A stretch of 7,623 nt of DNA from Bacilli bacterium. Its GTDB lineage: Bacteria > Bacillota_I > Bacilli_A > RFN20 > CAG-826. Positions 1-5,172 of this stretch are shown here, in pieces. The notes under the pieces are model-generated. The model did not search any database. It was not told where the DNA came from and was given only the letters and a program-made list of their open reading frames with translations. Each line of letters opens with the position of its first letter. The first letter of the stretch is position 1. The DNA lies in assembly GCA_024693415.1 (NCBI GenBank), contig JAILKX010000055.1:1-7623 (forward strand). Reading direction: 5' to 3'. Made by a program: the position numbers and the translations under genes.

Positions 1-843
1 CGCATATCCGACGACGTGGCGATCCTGATCGATGATGCCGGTCGAGGCATCGATCACCAAAACCGCGACGTCCGAGCGGTCGATCGCGCGCAAGGCCCTG
101 ATGGCCGCGTACTTGTCGATCGCCTCATAGATCTTCCCGCGCTTGACTAAGCCTGCGGTGTCGATCGCGACGTACCTGTCGTCATTGACCTGGAACGGGG
201 TGTCGATCGAGTCTCTCGTGGTGCCGGCAAGCGAATTCACGATGACCCTGCTCTTGCCGAGCAAGGAATTGGTCAAAGAGGATTTGCCGACGTTCGGCCT
301 GCCGATGAAGCAGAAGGTGATCTGCCCCTCATATTCCTCTTCCTTTTCGTCGGGCAGCATCGCGACGATGTCATCCAAAAGGTCGCCGATGCCGATGCCG
401 TGCGCCCCTGAAACCGGGCGCGGATCGCCTAGCCCAAGCGCATAGAATTCGGCAGCGTCCCCAAGCCTTTCGACATTATCGATCTTATTGACCGCCAAGA
501 TGACGGGCTTCGAGGAACGGTAGAGCATCTGGGCGACTTCCTGGTCGTCGCCGGTCAGCCCGGTCTTGCCGTCGACCACGAAAACGATGACGTCCGCCTC
601 ATCGATCGCGATCTGGACCTGGGCCCTGATCTCGGTCTGGAAGGGGGCGTTCTGGATCTCGACGCCGCCGGTATCGACGACGCGGAATTTCCGGGTCAGC
701 CATTCGCCGGTGCCATATAGGCGGTCCCTAGTGACGCCCGGGGTATCCTCGACGATTGATGATCTTGAACCGACGATGCGGTTGAAAATGGTCGACTTGC
801 CTACGTTAGGCGCGCCGACGAAAGCGACGAGTCCTAGTGGCAT
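1..843 (-). CDS. der: Ribosome-assembly GTPase Der (EngA), 3' end cut by window edge
   Basis: Der is a tandem-domain GTPase that binds the 50S precursor in the cytoplasm and is needed for late large-subunit assembly. The visible 281 residues contain both G domains. In the first: P-loop GAPNVGKS at 10-17, TPGVTRD at 34-40, DTGG at 57-60 and NKID at 119-122. In the second: GRPNVGKS at 181-188, AGTTRDS at 206-212 and DTAGL at 228-232. Two P-loop GTPase domains joined by an acidic linker (about 165-172) are diagnostic of Der. The family is usually about 435 residues, so the end of the second G domain and the C-terminal KH-like domain lie beyond position 1. The start at 843 follows GGAG five bases upstream and overlaps the end of cmk by 10 bases, implying translational coupling. 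The pairing cmk-der is common in Bacillota. Identification is firm; only the missing end is unknown. Confidence 0.97.
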   Translation of the reverse strand, partial: MPLGLVAFVGAPNVGKSTIFNRIVGSRSSIVEDTPGVTRDRLYGTGEWLTRKFRVVDTGGVEIQNAPFQTEIRAQVQIAIDEADVIVFVVDGKTGLTGDDQEVAQMLYRSSKPVILAVNKIDNVERLGDAAEFYALGLGDPRPVSGAHGIGIGDLLDDIVAMLPDEKEEEYEGQITFCFIGRPNVGKSSLTNSLLGKSRVIVNSLAGTTRDSIDTPFQVNDDRYVAIDTAGLVKRGKIYEAIDKYAAIRALRAIDRSDVAVLVIDASTGIIDQDRHVVGYA

Positions 844-1517
844 GGTATCTCCAATCCGGTCTTGTCGTGGATGATCTCAAGCACGCGCTCCACCACTTCG
901 TCGATGTTGAGCTTCGAGGTGTCGAGCTCGATGCTGTCCTCCGCCGGGCGGAGGGGCGCGAAAGCGCGATGCGAATCGATATGGTCGCGCTTCTTGACGT
1001 CGGCGATGACGTCCTCAAGCGTGGTGGGTATGCCTTTTTCCTGGTTTTCGAGGAAGCGCCTTTCGGCCCTGGTCTCGACCGAGGCGATCTGGAAGATCTT
1101 GACCTCGGCGTTCGGCAACACATAGGTGCCGATGTCGCGCCCGTCCATGATGACCGACTTCGACTGGGCCATCGCCCTCTGCATGTCGACCAAGGCCAAG
1201 CGGATGTCCTTATAGGAAGCGATGTAGCTCACGTTCCCCGACACGAGCGGGGTCCTGATCGCTTTGGTCACGTCCTCGCCGCAGCAGATGACGCGCCCAT
1301 CGTCGAGCAGGTCGATCGAGACTTCGGGGATGATGCTGCAGGAAGCCTTCTCGTCCTCGGGGTCGAGCCCCCTTTTGATGACGGCATAGGTGAAGGCGCG
1401 GTACATCGCGCCGGTATCGATATAGGTGAATCCGAGGATCGTCGCTACGCGCTTGGCGATCGTGCTTTTCCCAGCCGCGGCCGGGCCGTCGATGGCGACG
1501 GAGATGGGTTTATCCAT
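834..1517 (-). CDS. cmk: Cytidylate kinase
   Basis: This enzyme phosphorylates CMP and dCMP to the diphosphates using ATP, recycling CMP from RNA turnover and lipid synthesis and supplying dCDP. The 227-residue product has the usual length. Visible motifs are Walker [10 protein letters not shown] at 11-19, [10 protein letters not shown] at 32-41, the CMP-binding segment [18 protein letters not shown] at 125-142, RAERR at 150-154 in the lid region, and RDHIDSHR...APL at 177-189 followed by LDTS at 198-201. The start at 1517 has a strong AGGAGGT site seven bases upstream, lying inside the preceding small membrane-protein gene, whose stop overlaps this gene by 8 bases. The 3' end overlaps der by 10 bases. 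The three genes therefore look like one translationally coupled operon. A long open frame on the opposite strand is only a composition shadow. Confidence 0.97.
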   Translation of the reverse strand: MDKPISVAIDGPAAAGKSTIAKRVATILGFTYIDTGAMYRAFTYAVIKRGLDPEDEKASCSIIPEVSIDLLDDGRVICCGEDVTKAIRTPLVSGNVSYIASYKDIRLALVDMQRAMAQSKSVIMDGRDIGTYVLPNAEVKIFQIASVETRAERRFLENQEKGIPTTLEDVIADVKKRDHIDSHRAFAPLRPAEDSIELDTSKLNIDEVVERVLEIIHDKTGLEIPCH

Positions 1518-1869
1518 TTTGGGGACCTCCTACGAACAGGATGAAGAACAAGGCCAATCCAACCAAGGCGACCCCGGCGATCACAAGCTTCGCGATCCGG
1601 GCCTTCTTGCGCTGCTGGAGGTAAACCGTGTACGGGGTGAGGCGCTTTTCCTTGTCGCCATCCTCCGCGGGCGCGATCGACTCCGGCAATGAAGCCTCTT
1701 CGCCGATGTAGTTCACCTCGAAGTCGGAGGCCGGCTGAAACTCCGGCGCCTGCTTGAGCTCCTCTTTGCTGAGGCGCTTCACGCAGGTCCCGTCCGGCGA
1801 GAAGAACTCATCGGGCATCGAGAGGATCTGCTCCCTGTATTTACGGAATCTCTCGCTTCTTGTTTCCAT
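1510..1869 (-). CDS. Small single-pass membrane protein of unknown function, first gene of the cmk-der operon
   Basis: I do not recognise a named family. The 119-residue product has a charged, helical N-terminus (SERFRKYREQI, residues 5-15), an acidic, proline-containing middle (about 41-75), a basic patch QQRKKARIAK at 85-94 and one hydrophobic helix at about 93-113, followed by six polar or small residues. The basic patch just before the helix predicts a cytoplasmic N-terminus, a tail-anchored-like layout. The chosen ATG at 1869 begins the compositionally protein-like part. An in-frame ATG at 1977 would add 36 residues running through the probable promoter and is disfavoured. No good Shine-Dalgarno site precedes 1869. 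The gene ends 8 bases inside cmk and carries the ribosome binding site of cmk, so it may tune cmk translation or simply share its transcript. That it is a real gene is likely from the overlap; its function is unknown. Confidence 0.8.
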   Translation of the reverse strand: METRSERFRKYREQILSMPDEFFSPDGTCVKRLSKEELKQAPEFQPASDFEVNYIGEEASLPESIAPAEDGDKEKRLTPYTVYLQQRKKARIAKLVIAGVALVGLALFFILFVGGPQNG

Positions 1870-1876
1870 CCCGCAT

Positions 1877-1882
1877 ATTGTA
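1877..1882 (-). promoter_or_regulatory. Possible -10 element for the small protein-cmk-der operon
   Basis: On the minus strand TACAAT (5 of 6 matches to TATAAT) ends eight bases before the ATG at 1869. No convincing -35 hexamer lies 16-18 bases upstream; the best placed is TTCCTT. If used, transcription would begin at or within a base or two of the start codon, giving an essentially leaderless message. This is tentative. Confidence 0.3.
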
Positions 1883-2021
1883 CATTGCGCGCGCCCAAAA
1901 AGGAATGAACCAAAAGAAACCGAGATGGTCCGCGGACTAATGGGAAAGGCGCAGAAAAAGTCAACAACCATGAACATAAATATTGTTAATATAACCTAAC
2001 AAACCATCGGACTTTTTTCTA

Positions 2022-2060
2022 TTTTCAAAGACGATTTTTCATCTATAATGTAGGCATAAT
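2022..2060 (+). promoter_or_regulatory. Promoter of the ferredoxin gene
   Basis: TATAAT at 2044-2049 is a perfect -10 hexamer. TTTTCA at 2022-2027, 16 bases upstream, matches the sigma-A -35 consensus at 4 of 6 positions. The surrounding 1960-2060 stretch is clearly more AT-rich than the genes around it. Transcription would start near 2056, leaving a leader of about 20 bases that carries AAGGAGG at 2065-2071, seven bases before the ATG. A second CATAAT lies at 2055-2060. The promoter is divergent from the small membrane-protein operon. Confidence 0.7.
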
Positions 2061-2078
2061 CCTTAAGGAGGAAAACTC

Positions 2079-2261
2079 ATGCCGAAGAAAGCTGTTGTTG
2101 ACTGCGATGCCTGCATTGGCTGCGGTCTCTGCGTCGGTTCCTGCCCCGCCGCGTTCGATTTCAACGATGAAGGAAAAGCTACCTGCATCGGTGAAGCCGA
2201 CGATGCCGAAATCGATGATGCGATCGCCAATTGCCCCGTCCAGGCAATCTCTGAAGAATAA
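2079..2261 (+). CDS. fer: Single-cluster [4Fe-4S] ferredoxin
   Basis: This is a small, acidic, cytoplasmic electron carrier of 60 residues, the usual size of the monocluster ferredoxins of Bacillus and Thermotoga type. Cluster ligands are recognisable as C12, C15 and C18 in ACIGCGLC, with C52 in the C-terminal NCP motif. C22 (followed by Pro) and C36 are placed like the disulfide pair seen in Thermotoga maritima ferredoxin. C9 is an additional cysteine just before the motif. The absence of a second CxxCxxC set argues against a two-cluster protein. A strong AAGGAGG site seven bases upstream fixes the start. The gene is a monocistron with its own promoter and a strong terminator 20 bases after its stop. 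In B. subtilis fer also lies next to ribU (ypaA). The redox partner cannot be told from this window. Confidence 0.96.
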   Translation: MPKKAVVDCDACIGCGLCVGSCPAAFDFNDEGKATCIGEADDAEIDDAIANCPVQAISEE

Positions 2262-2280
2262 TTGACTTCAAAGAAGCGAT

Positions 2281-2318
2281 AAGGAAAAGCTGACCGGCGC
2301 CGGTCAGCTTTTTCCTTT
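2281..2318. terminator. Bidirectional Rho-independent terminator between ferredoxin gene and ribU
   Basis: A perfect 20-base palindrome at 2289-2308 (GCTGACCGGC followed by its complement) is flanked by AAGGAAAA at 2281-2288 and TTTTTCCTT at 2309-2317. Each strand therefore reads as a GC-rich hairpin followed by a T-run. It begins 20 bases after the ferredoxin stop. On the minus strand it is also the first strong terminator met after ribU, about 300 bases beyond the ribU stop. Confidence 0.92.
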
Positions 2319-2610
2319 GCCCCCGGGCGGCGCCGGAGCAGAATCCCTTCCTGCTCAGGGTGCCCGCCGCGGTCAAGAGCAATTTCGCCAAATTTGGCCA
2401 AACTTTTTCCTCATAAAATCCTAATCCGTTGGGGGCATGCATGTGTTTTCGCCCGAATTGGAATCACAACATGGCGGATGCTCCAACAGCATCTTTCCGG
2501 ATGGTCGAATGGCCCCCAGGGCCCCTAGAAGCCGCGTAGGAGCGAATTTGCCTATCCTAGGGAGGTAAGTCCCTTCGTTGGCTTTCGCTTCTCTACGGGC
2601 CTATTTTCGA
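2319..2610. other. Non-coding stretch between terminator and ribU, with several hairpins
   Basis: No credible gene is visible in these roughly 290 bases. The sequence holds many complementary segments: a hairpin with arms GAGCAG 2336-2341 and CTGCTC 2351-2356; overlapping palindromes at 2387-2402; a perfect 6-bp hairpin with a 5-base loop at 2477-2493; and a compound stem-loop at 2535-2597 with stems of 5, 6, 3 and 4 bp. The segments CCTAATC (2420-2426) and GATTAGG (2609-2615) could close the last two into one domain of about 195 bases. It could be the 3' untranslated part of the ribU message, which reads through to the terminator at 2281, or a separate small RNA on either strand. I could not match it to 6S RNA, SRP RNA, RNase P RNA or tmRNA. 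Confidence 0.4.
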
Positions 2611-3309
2611 TTAGGCGACTTTCTCGAATCTCAAGAACTTATGGATCGAGCGGTAGACGATGAAGGTGACGAAGATGACGATCGCGTCCTTGATGGCATT
2701 GAAGGGGGCGACGGCCATAAGGGCATAGCCCCAGCCCGCGTCGTTGATGGCGGGGTTCGCGGCTTTGATCGCGCCCAAGATCATCTCTAGCGGCAAGCCG
2801 ATCATCTGATACAGCGGGATGAGGGCGTAGACGTTTAGGACCATGGCGGCAACGATCTGGATCGCGGTGGATACGGCAAAGCCGATCGCGACGCCTTTGA
2901 GGTTGCGCATCCTCTTGTAGATGATCGTGCAGGGGGCGACATAGAGGGTTGATAGAATCAAATCGGCCAGTTCGCCGACCATGACGGTCGAGGTCATCGG
3001 GAGCTTGATGATGGTCTTGATGAGGATGACCATGAATCCGGACAAGGGGCCATATGCGAAGCCGCAGATGAAGGCGGGGATCTCGTCGAAGTGGAAGCTT
3101 AAGAAGCTCGGGAAGAAGGGAAGCTTGAAGGTTAATCCTGGAACGACGTAAAGAACCGTGGCCATCGCGCCGAACATGCCGACGCGGGCGATGAAGCGGA
3201 CGTGGTTGAACTCACGGGACGGGCGGAGCCGGAAATAGAGCAGGAACGTCGCGACGAAGGCGACGAAGAGCAAGACGATCGAGGTGATTGAAGCGAATCT
3301 GGAATCCAT
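2611..3309 (-). CDS. ribU: Riboflavin ECF transporter substrate-binding subunit RibU
   Basis: RibU is the membrane S-component that captures riboflavin and works with the shared energy-coupling module (EcfA, EcfA', EcfT), none of which is encoded in this window. The 232-residue product is very hydrophobic, with about six to seven membrane helices. The segment FPSFLSFHFDEIPAF at 66-80, followed by GPLSGFMVILIKTII at 87-101, matches the conserved RibU region containing the acidic residue and the Lys of the later helix. A hydrophobic helix at about 8-27 precedes the core and makes the protein longer than the usual roughly 190 residues. The start at 3309 lies just downstream of an FMN riboswitch, which independently supports riboflavin as substrate. 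Its ribosome binding site GGGAGG sits 12 bases upstream, inside the riboswitch hairpin. The gene is convergent with the ferredoxin gene. Confidence 0.93.
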   Translation of the reverse strand: MDSRFASITSIVLLFVAFVATFLLYFRLRPSREFNHVRFIARVGMFGAMATVLYVVPGLTFKLPFFPSFLSFHFDEIPAFICGFAYGPLSGFMVILIKTIIKLPMTSTVMVGELADLILSTLYVAPCTIIYKRMRNLKGVAIGFAVSTAIQIVAAMVLNVYALIPLYQMIGLPLEMILGAIKAANPAINDAGWGYALMAVAPFNAIKDAIVIFVTFIVYRSIHKFLRFEKVA

Positions 3310-3315
3310 GGAAAT

Positions 3316-3346
3316 AAAAAGCCTCCCGAAGCAAACTACAGGGGGC
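3316..3346 (-). terminator. Riboswitch expression platform: terminator/sequester hairpin of ribU
   Basis: On the minus strand GCCCCCU (complement of 3340-3346) can pair with GGGAGGC (complement of 3321-3327) at six of seven positions, followed directly by five U residues (complement of 3316-3320). The 3' arm is also the ribosome binding site of ribU. An alternative pairing uses the 3' end of the aptamer (GCCACCUCGAA) with UUCGGGAGGC. Either fold would reduce ribU expression, so FMN probably switches among these helices. Which fold is the ligand-bound one is inference. Confidence 0.6.
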
Positions 3347-3361
3347 GTGTACGCAAATTCG

Positions 3362-3479
3362 AGGTGGCTTCTACCATCCGGACTTTACCGTTGGCACCGG
3401 AATCTCACCGGTTCATGCTCTTGCGAGCTCGCGGGCTATAACCGCCAGTCGACGTAATTCTCGTCGCCCTGAAGCACGT
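3362..3479 (-). promoter_or_regulatory. FMN riboswitch (RFN element)
   Basis: This is the aptamer that senses flavin mononucleotide in the leader of ribU. Conserved pieces, read 5' to 3' on the minus strand, are the P1 arm GUGCUUC with its partner GAAGCCAC, then CUGGCGGU, AGCCCGCGAGC, ACCGGUGAGAUUCCGGU and ACGGUAAAGUCCGGAUGG. All agree with the RFN consensus. The P2 helix has arms GACG and CGUC around an AGAAUUA loop. The element sits between the parB stop and ribU, close behind its own promoter. High FMN is expected to switch off riboflavin uptake. Confidence 0.96.
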
Positions 3480-3481
3480 CT

Positions 3482-3509
3482 ATTATAGAGGACTCTTTAT
3501 GCGATTCAA
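3482..3509 (-). promoter_or_regulatory. Promoter of the FMN riboswitch-ribU transcript
   Basis: On the minus strand, a perfect TATAAT (complement of 3482-3487) follows TTGAAT (complement of 3504-3509) after a 16-base spacer; the -35 matches at 4 of 6. Transcription would start near 3475, just at the base of the riboswitch P1 helix. The -35 lies immediately after the parB stop codon, so ribU has its own promoter. I see no terminator between parB and it. Confidence 0.75.
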
Positions 3510-3511
3510 GA

Positions 3512-4354
3512 TTAATGATCTGCGCCTTGGAGCTCGCGGAGGAATTCGTCCTTCTCCTCCTCGGTCGCGAAGTAGAGGGTGCAGGATCTTTTCTTGACGA
3601 TGACCGACTTCGCGCCCGTCTTCTTCTTGATGATGTCCTCGTCGTGGAAGAAGGCGCCGCCGGAAAGGGATTGGACGTAGCGCTCGGTGTCCCTGACCGA
3701 GAGATTGAAGTCCTTGATGCGGCGGAGCGCGACTTTTAAGGCGGCGTTATCGAGGGAGGCGATCGCTTTGGCGTGGCCGTAGCTCAATTTTCCGAGGCAG
3801 ATATCGTTCCTCACCCTCTTGGGGAGACGGAGGATGCGGAGGATATTGGTGATTTGGGAGCGCGATTGATGGGAAAGCTCGGCCAGGGTCTTCTGCGAAT
3901 AGCCGAACTTCTTGGCGAGGGCGTCGCAGACAAGCGCCATCTCGACGACGTTGGAGTCGCGGTTGTCGCGGGTGTCCGCCAAAAGCATCAGGAGCTCCTC
4001 TTCGTCTCCGACGTCGACGATGACGCAGGGAAGCGAAAGGATTCCGGCTTTGCGGGCGCCGTGGAACCTTTTCCTGCCGAGGATGACCTCATATTTCTCG
4101 CCGATCGGGCGAACGACAAGCGGATTGTAAAAACCCTTTTCCTTAAGGCCTTCCGCAAATGCGGAGATCGTGTCGTCGGGATAGAGGACCTCGCGGACGA
4201 AGCCGGTGTCCTCGATGAGGGAGATCGGGATGAGCTTAGCGGGAGCGGACTGATACTCCTTCTCCATGACGGCGATGACGTCTTCCTGCGAGAACTTCTC
4301 GATCAGGTCGCTCAAGGAGGAATTCTGAAGTATGGGTTCCTTATCTTTCTTCAT
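3512..4354 (-). CDS. parB: ParB/Spo0J-family chromosome partition protein with atypical nucleotide-binding motifs
   Basis: ParB binds parS, loads as a CTP-dependent clamp, spreads, and with ParA segregates the origin. The 280 residues match Spo0J in length and order: an N-terminal nucleotide-binding domain (about 40-128), a helix-turn-helix (about 150-178; LAELSHQSRSQITNILRILRLP is like the family's KSR..I.N.LRLL.LP), GKLSYGHAKAIA at 188-199, and a C-terminal dimerisation domain (about 247-275). Key family motifs deviate. Box I NPxQPR is not present (TGFVREV at 50-56). The GERR motif reads GRKR at 93-96. ENLQREDLNP is replaced by a TRDNRDSN segment (128-135). The start at 4354 overlaps the parA end by 14 bases; AGGGAAG about ten bases upstream is a weak ribosome binding site. 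The context after rsmG and parA makes the partition role very likely; whether it uses CTP normally is uncertain. Confidence 0.93.
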   Translation of the reverse strand: MKKDKEPILQNSSLSDLIEKFSQEDVIAVMEKEYQSAPAKLIPISLIEDTGFVREVLYPDDTISAFAEGLKEKGFYNPLVVRPIGEKYEVILGRKRFHGARKAGILSLPCVIVDVGDEEELLMLLADTRDNRDSNVVEMALVCDALAKKFGYSQKTLAELSHQSRSQITNILRILRLPKRVRNDICLGKLSYGHAKAIASLDNAALKVALRRIKDFNLSVRDTERYVQSLSGGAFFHDEDIIKKKTGAKSVIVKKRSCTLYFATEEEKDEFLRELQGADH

Positions 4355-5111
4355 GGTCTATGACTTCCCTGGCTAAGGCAAGGTAAGATGTGGCGCCTTG
4401 GCTCGTCGGGCGGAAGAGGTATGCCGGGATCTGGCGCGCCTGGCTCTCGGCGATCGATTGGTTGCGCGGGATCGAGGTCAGGAAGGTGTTCTCCTTGAAG
4501 AGATGTCGGACCTCGGAGGAGATCTCGGTGCCGAGCTGGGTCCGCGGGTCGTACATCGTGAGGAGGAATCCCTCGATCTTGAGTTTGGGGTTATAGGAGG
4601 CCTTCACCTTCGAGATGGTCGAAAGGATGGCGGCCACCGCTTCCATCGCGAAATACTCGCACTGGACCGGGATGATGACCGAATCGGCGGCGGACAAAGC
4701 GTTGAGGCTCAATAGGCCCAAAGACGGCGGGCAATCGATGATCACGTAATCGTAGCAGTCCGGCAGGGTCTGGGTTTTGCTGGCAAGCAGGTGGAAAGGA
4801 TGCTCCACCGGTTCCTGGTAAATAGAGGCCTCTAGGGAAGCTAGCCTCAGGTTCGCCGTAACGACGTCGAGGTTTTCGATTCCGGTGTGAGTGATGCATT
4901 TGGTGAGGGGCTCGTTCTTGGCGAGCGACTCATAGATTGTGAGTTTGCTGAGGGCGATATCGATGCCAAGGCCACGTCCGGAATTCCCCTGCGGGTCCAT
5001 GTCGATAAGAAGCGTCTTGCGCCCGAGGTGGGCGAGGGAGGCGCTTAAATTGATGGCGGTCGTGGTTTTGCCGACTCCGCCCTTCTGATTGGCGATGGCT
5101 ATGATTCGCAT
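4341..5111 (-). CDS. parA: ParA/Soj-family chromosome partition ATPase
   Basis: ParA is a deviant-Walker ATPase that dimerises on ATP, binds the nucleoid non-specifically and is stimulated by ParB to move origins; the Bacillus homologue Soj also acts on DnaA. The 256-residue product shows deviant Walker A KGGVGKTT at 10-17, LLIDMDPQGN at 34-43 (Walker A'), YVIIDCPPS at 122-130 (Walker B) and PVQCEYFAMEA at 148-158. The start at 5111 gives the typical MRIIAIANQKGG beginning; an in-frame TTG at 5129 would add six residues and is less likely. No clear ribosome binding site precedes it. Instead, a parS-like inverted repeat lies 20-44 bases upstream. The segment after SIPRN (NQSIAESQA, 217-225) differs from the common NVRLSEAPS. 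Its stop overlaps parB. It is probably co-transcribed with rsmG, 61 bases upstream. Confidence 0.95.
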   Translation of the reverse strand: MRIIAIANQKGGVGKTTTAINLSASLAHLGRKTLLIDMDPQGNSGRGLGIDIALSKLTIYESLAKNEPLTKCITHTGIENLDVVTANLRLASLEASIYQEPVEHPFHLLASKTQTLPDCYDYVIIDCPPSLGLLSLNALSAADSVIIPVQCEYFAMEAVAAILSTISKVKASYNPKLKIEGFLLTMYDPRTQLGTEISSEVRHLFKENTFLTSIPRNQSIAESQARQIPAYLFRPTSQGATSYLALAREVIDHEER

Positions 5112-5130
5112 GGGAATATGATAAAGCAAA

Positions 5131-5155
5131 CGTGGAACAAATGAAATGTTTCACG
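5131..5155. repeat. Inverted repeat of parS-like half-sites between rsmG and parA
   Basis: CGTGGAACA at 5131-5139 and TGTTTCACG at 5147-5155 are complementary at eight of nine positions and separated by seven bases. Each equals one half of the Bacillota parS consensus (TGTTNCACGTGAAACA), but they are arranged outward rather than abutting at CACGTG. In RNA from the minus strand the same bases form a hairpin with a 7-base loop just ahead of the parA start. A ParB operator, a degenerate parS pair, or an mRNA hairpin are all possible. Confidence 0.5.
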
Positions 5156-5172
5156 GGCGTAAAAATCAAAAA

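Noticed and set aside
837..1544. Long plus-strand open frame (235 codons) opposite cmk
   Set aside because: It mirrors the codon pattern of cmk, has no recognisable motif and no ribosome binding site; cmk on the other strand has full family motifs.
1870..1977. N-terminal extension of the small membrane protein from an ATG at 1977
   Set aside because: The extra 36 residues run through the likely promoter and do not look like a conserved protein segment.
2561..2573. GAGGTAAGTCC resembling the RNase P RNA signature GAGGAAAGUCC
   Set aside because: One mismatch, the flanks do not match, and the partner P4 strand would have to lie inside ribU; here the bases form a local stem-loop instead.
3773..4363. 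Plus-strand open frame of 196 codons opposite parB
   Set aside because: Antisense shadow of a clear ParB gene, with no protein-family features; the same holds for the other antisense frames over der, parA, rsmG and mnmG.
5112..5129. TTG start of parA six codons upstream
   Set aside because: The ATG at 5111 gives the typical ParA N-terminus, and the TTG has no ribosome binding site.
5112..5150. Separate parA promoter with TATCAT as -10
   Set aside because: It would put the transcript start at or inside the start codon, and no acceptable -35 is present; co-transcription with rsmG is simpler.
5111..5172. DnaA boxes or an origin near rsmG-parA
   Set aside because: No TTATCCACA-type boxes are visible here, and there is no AT-rich unwinding element.
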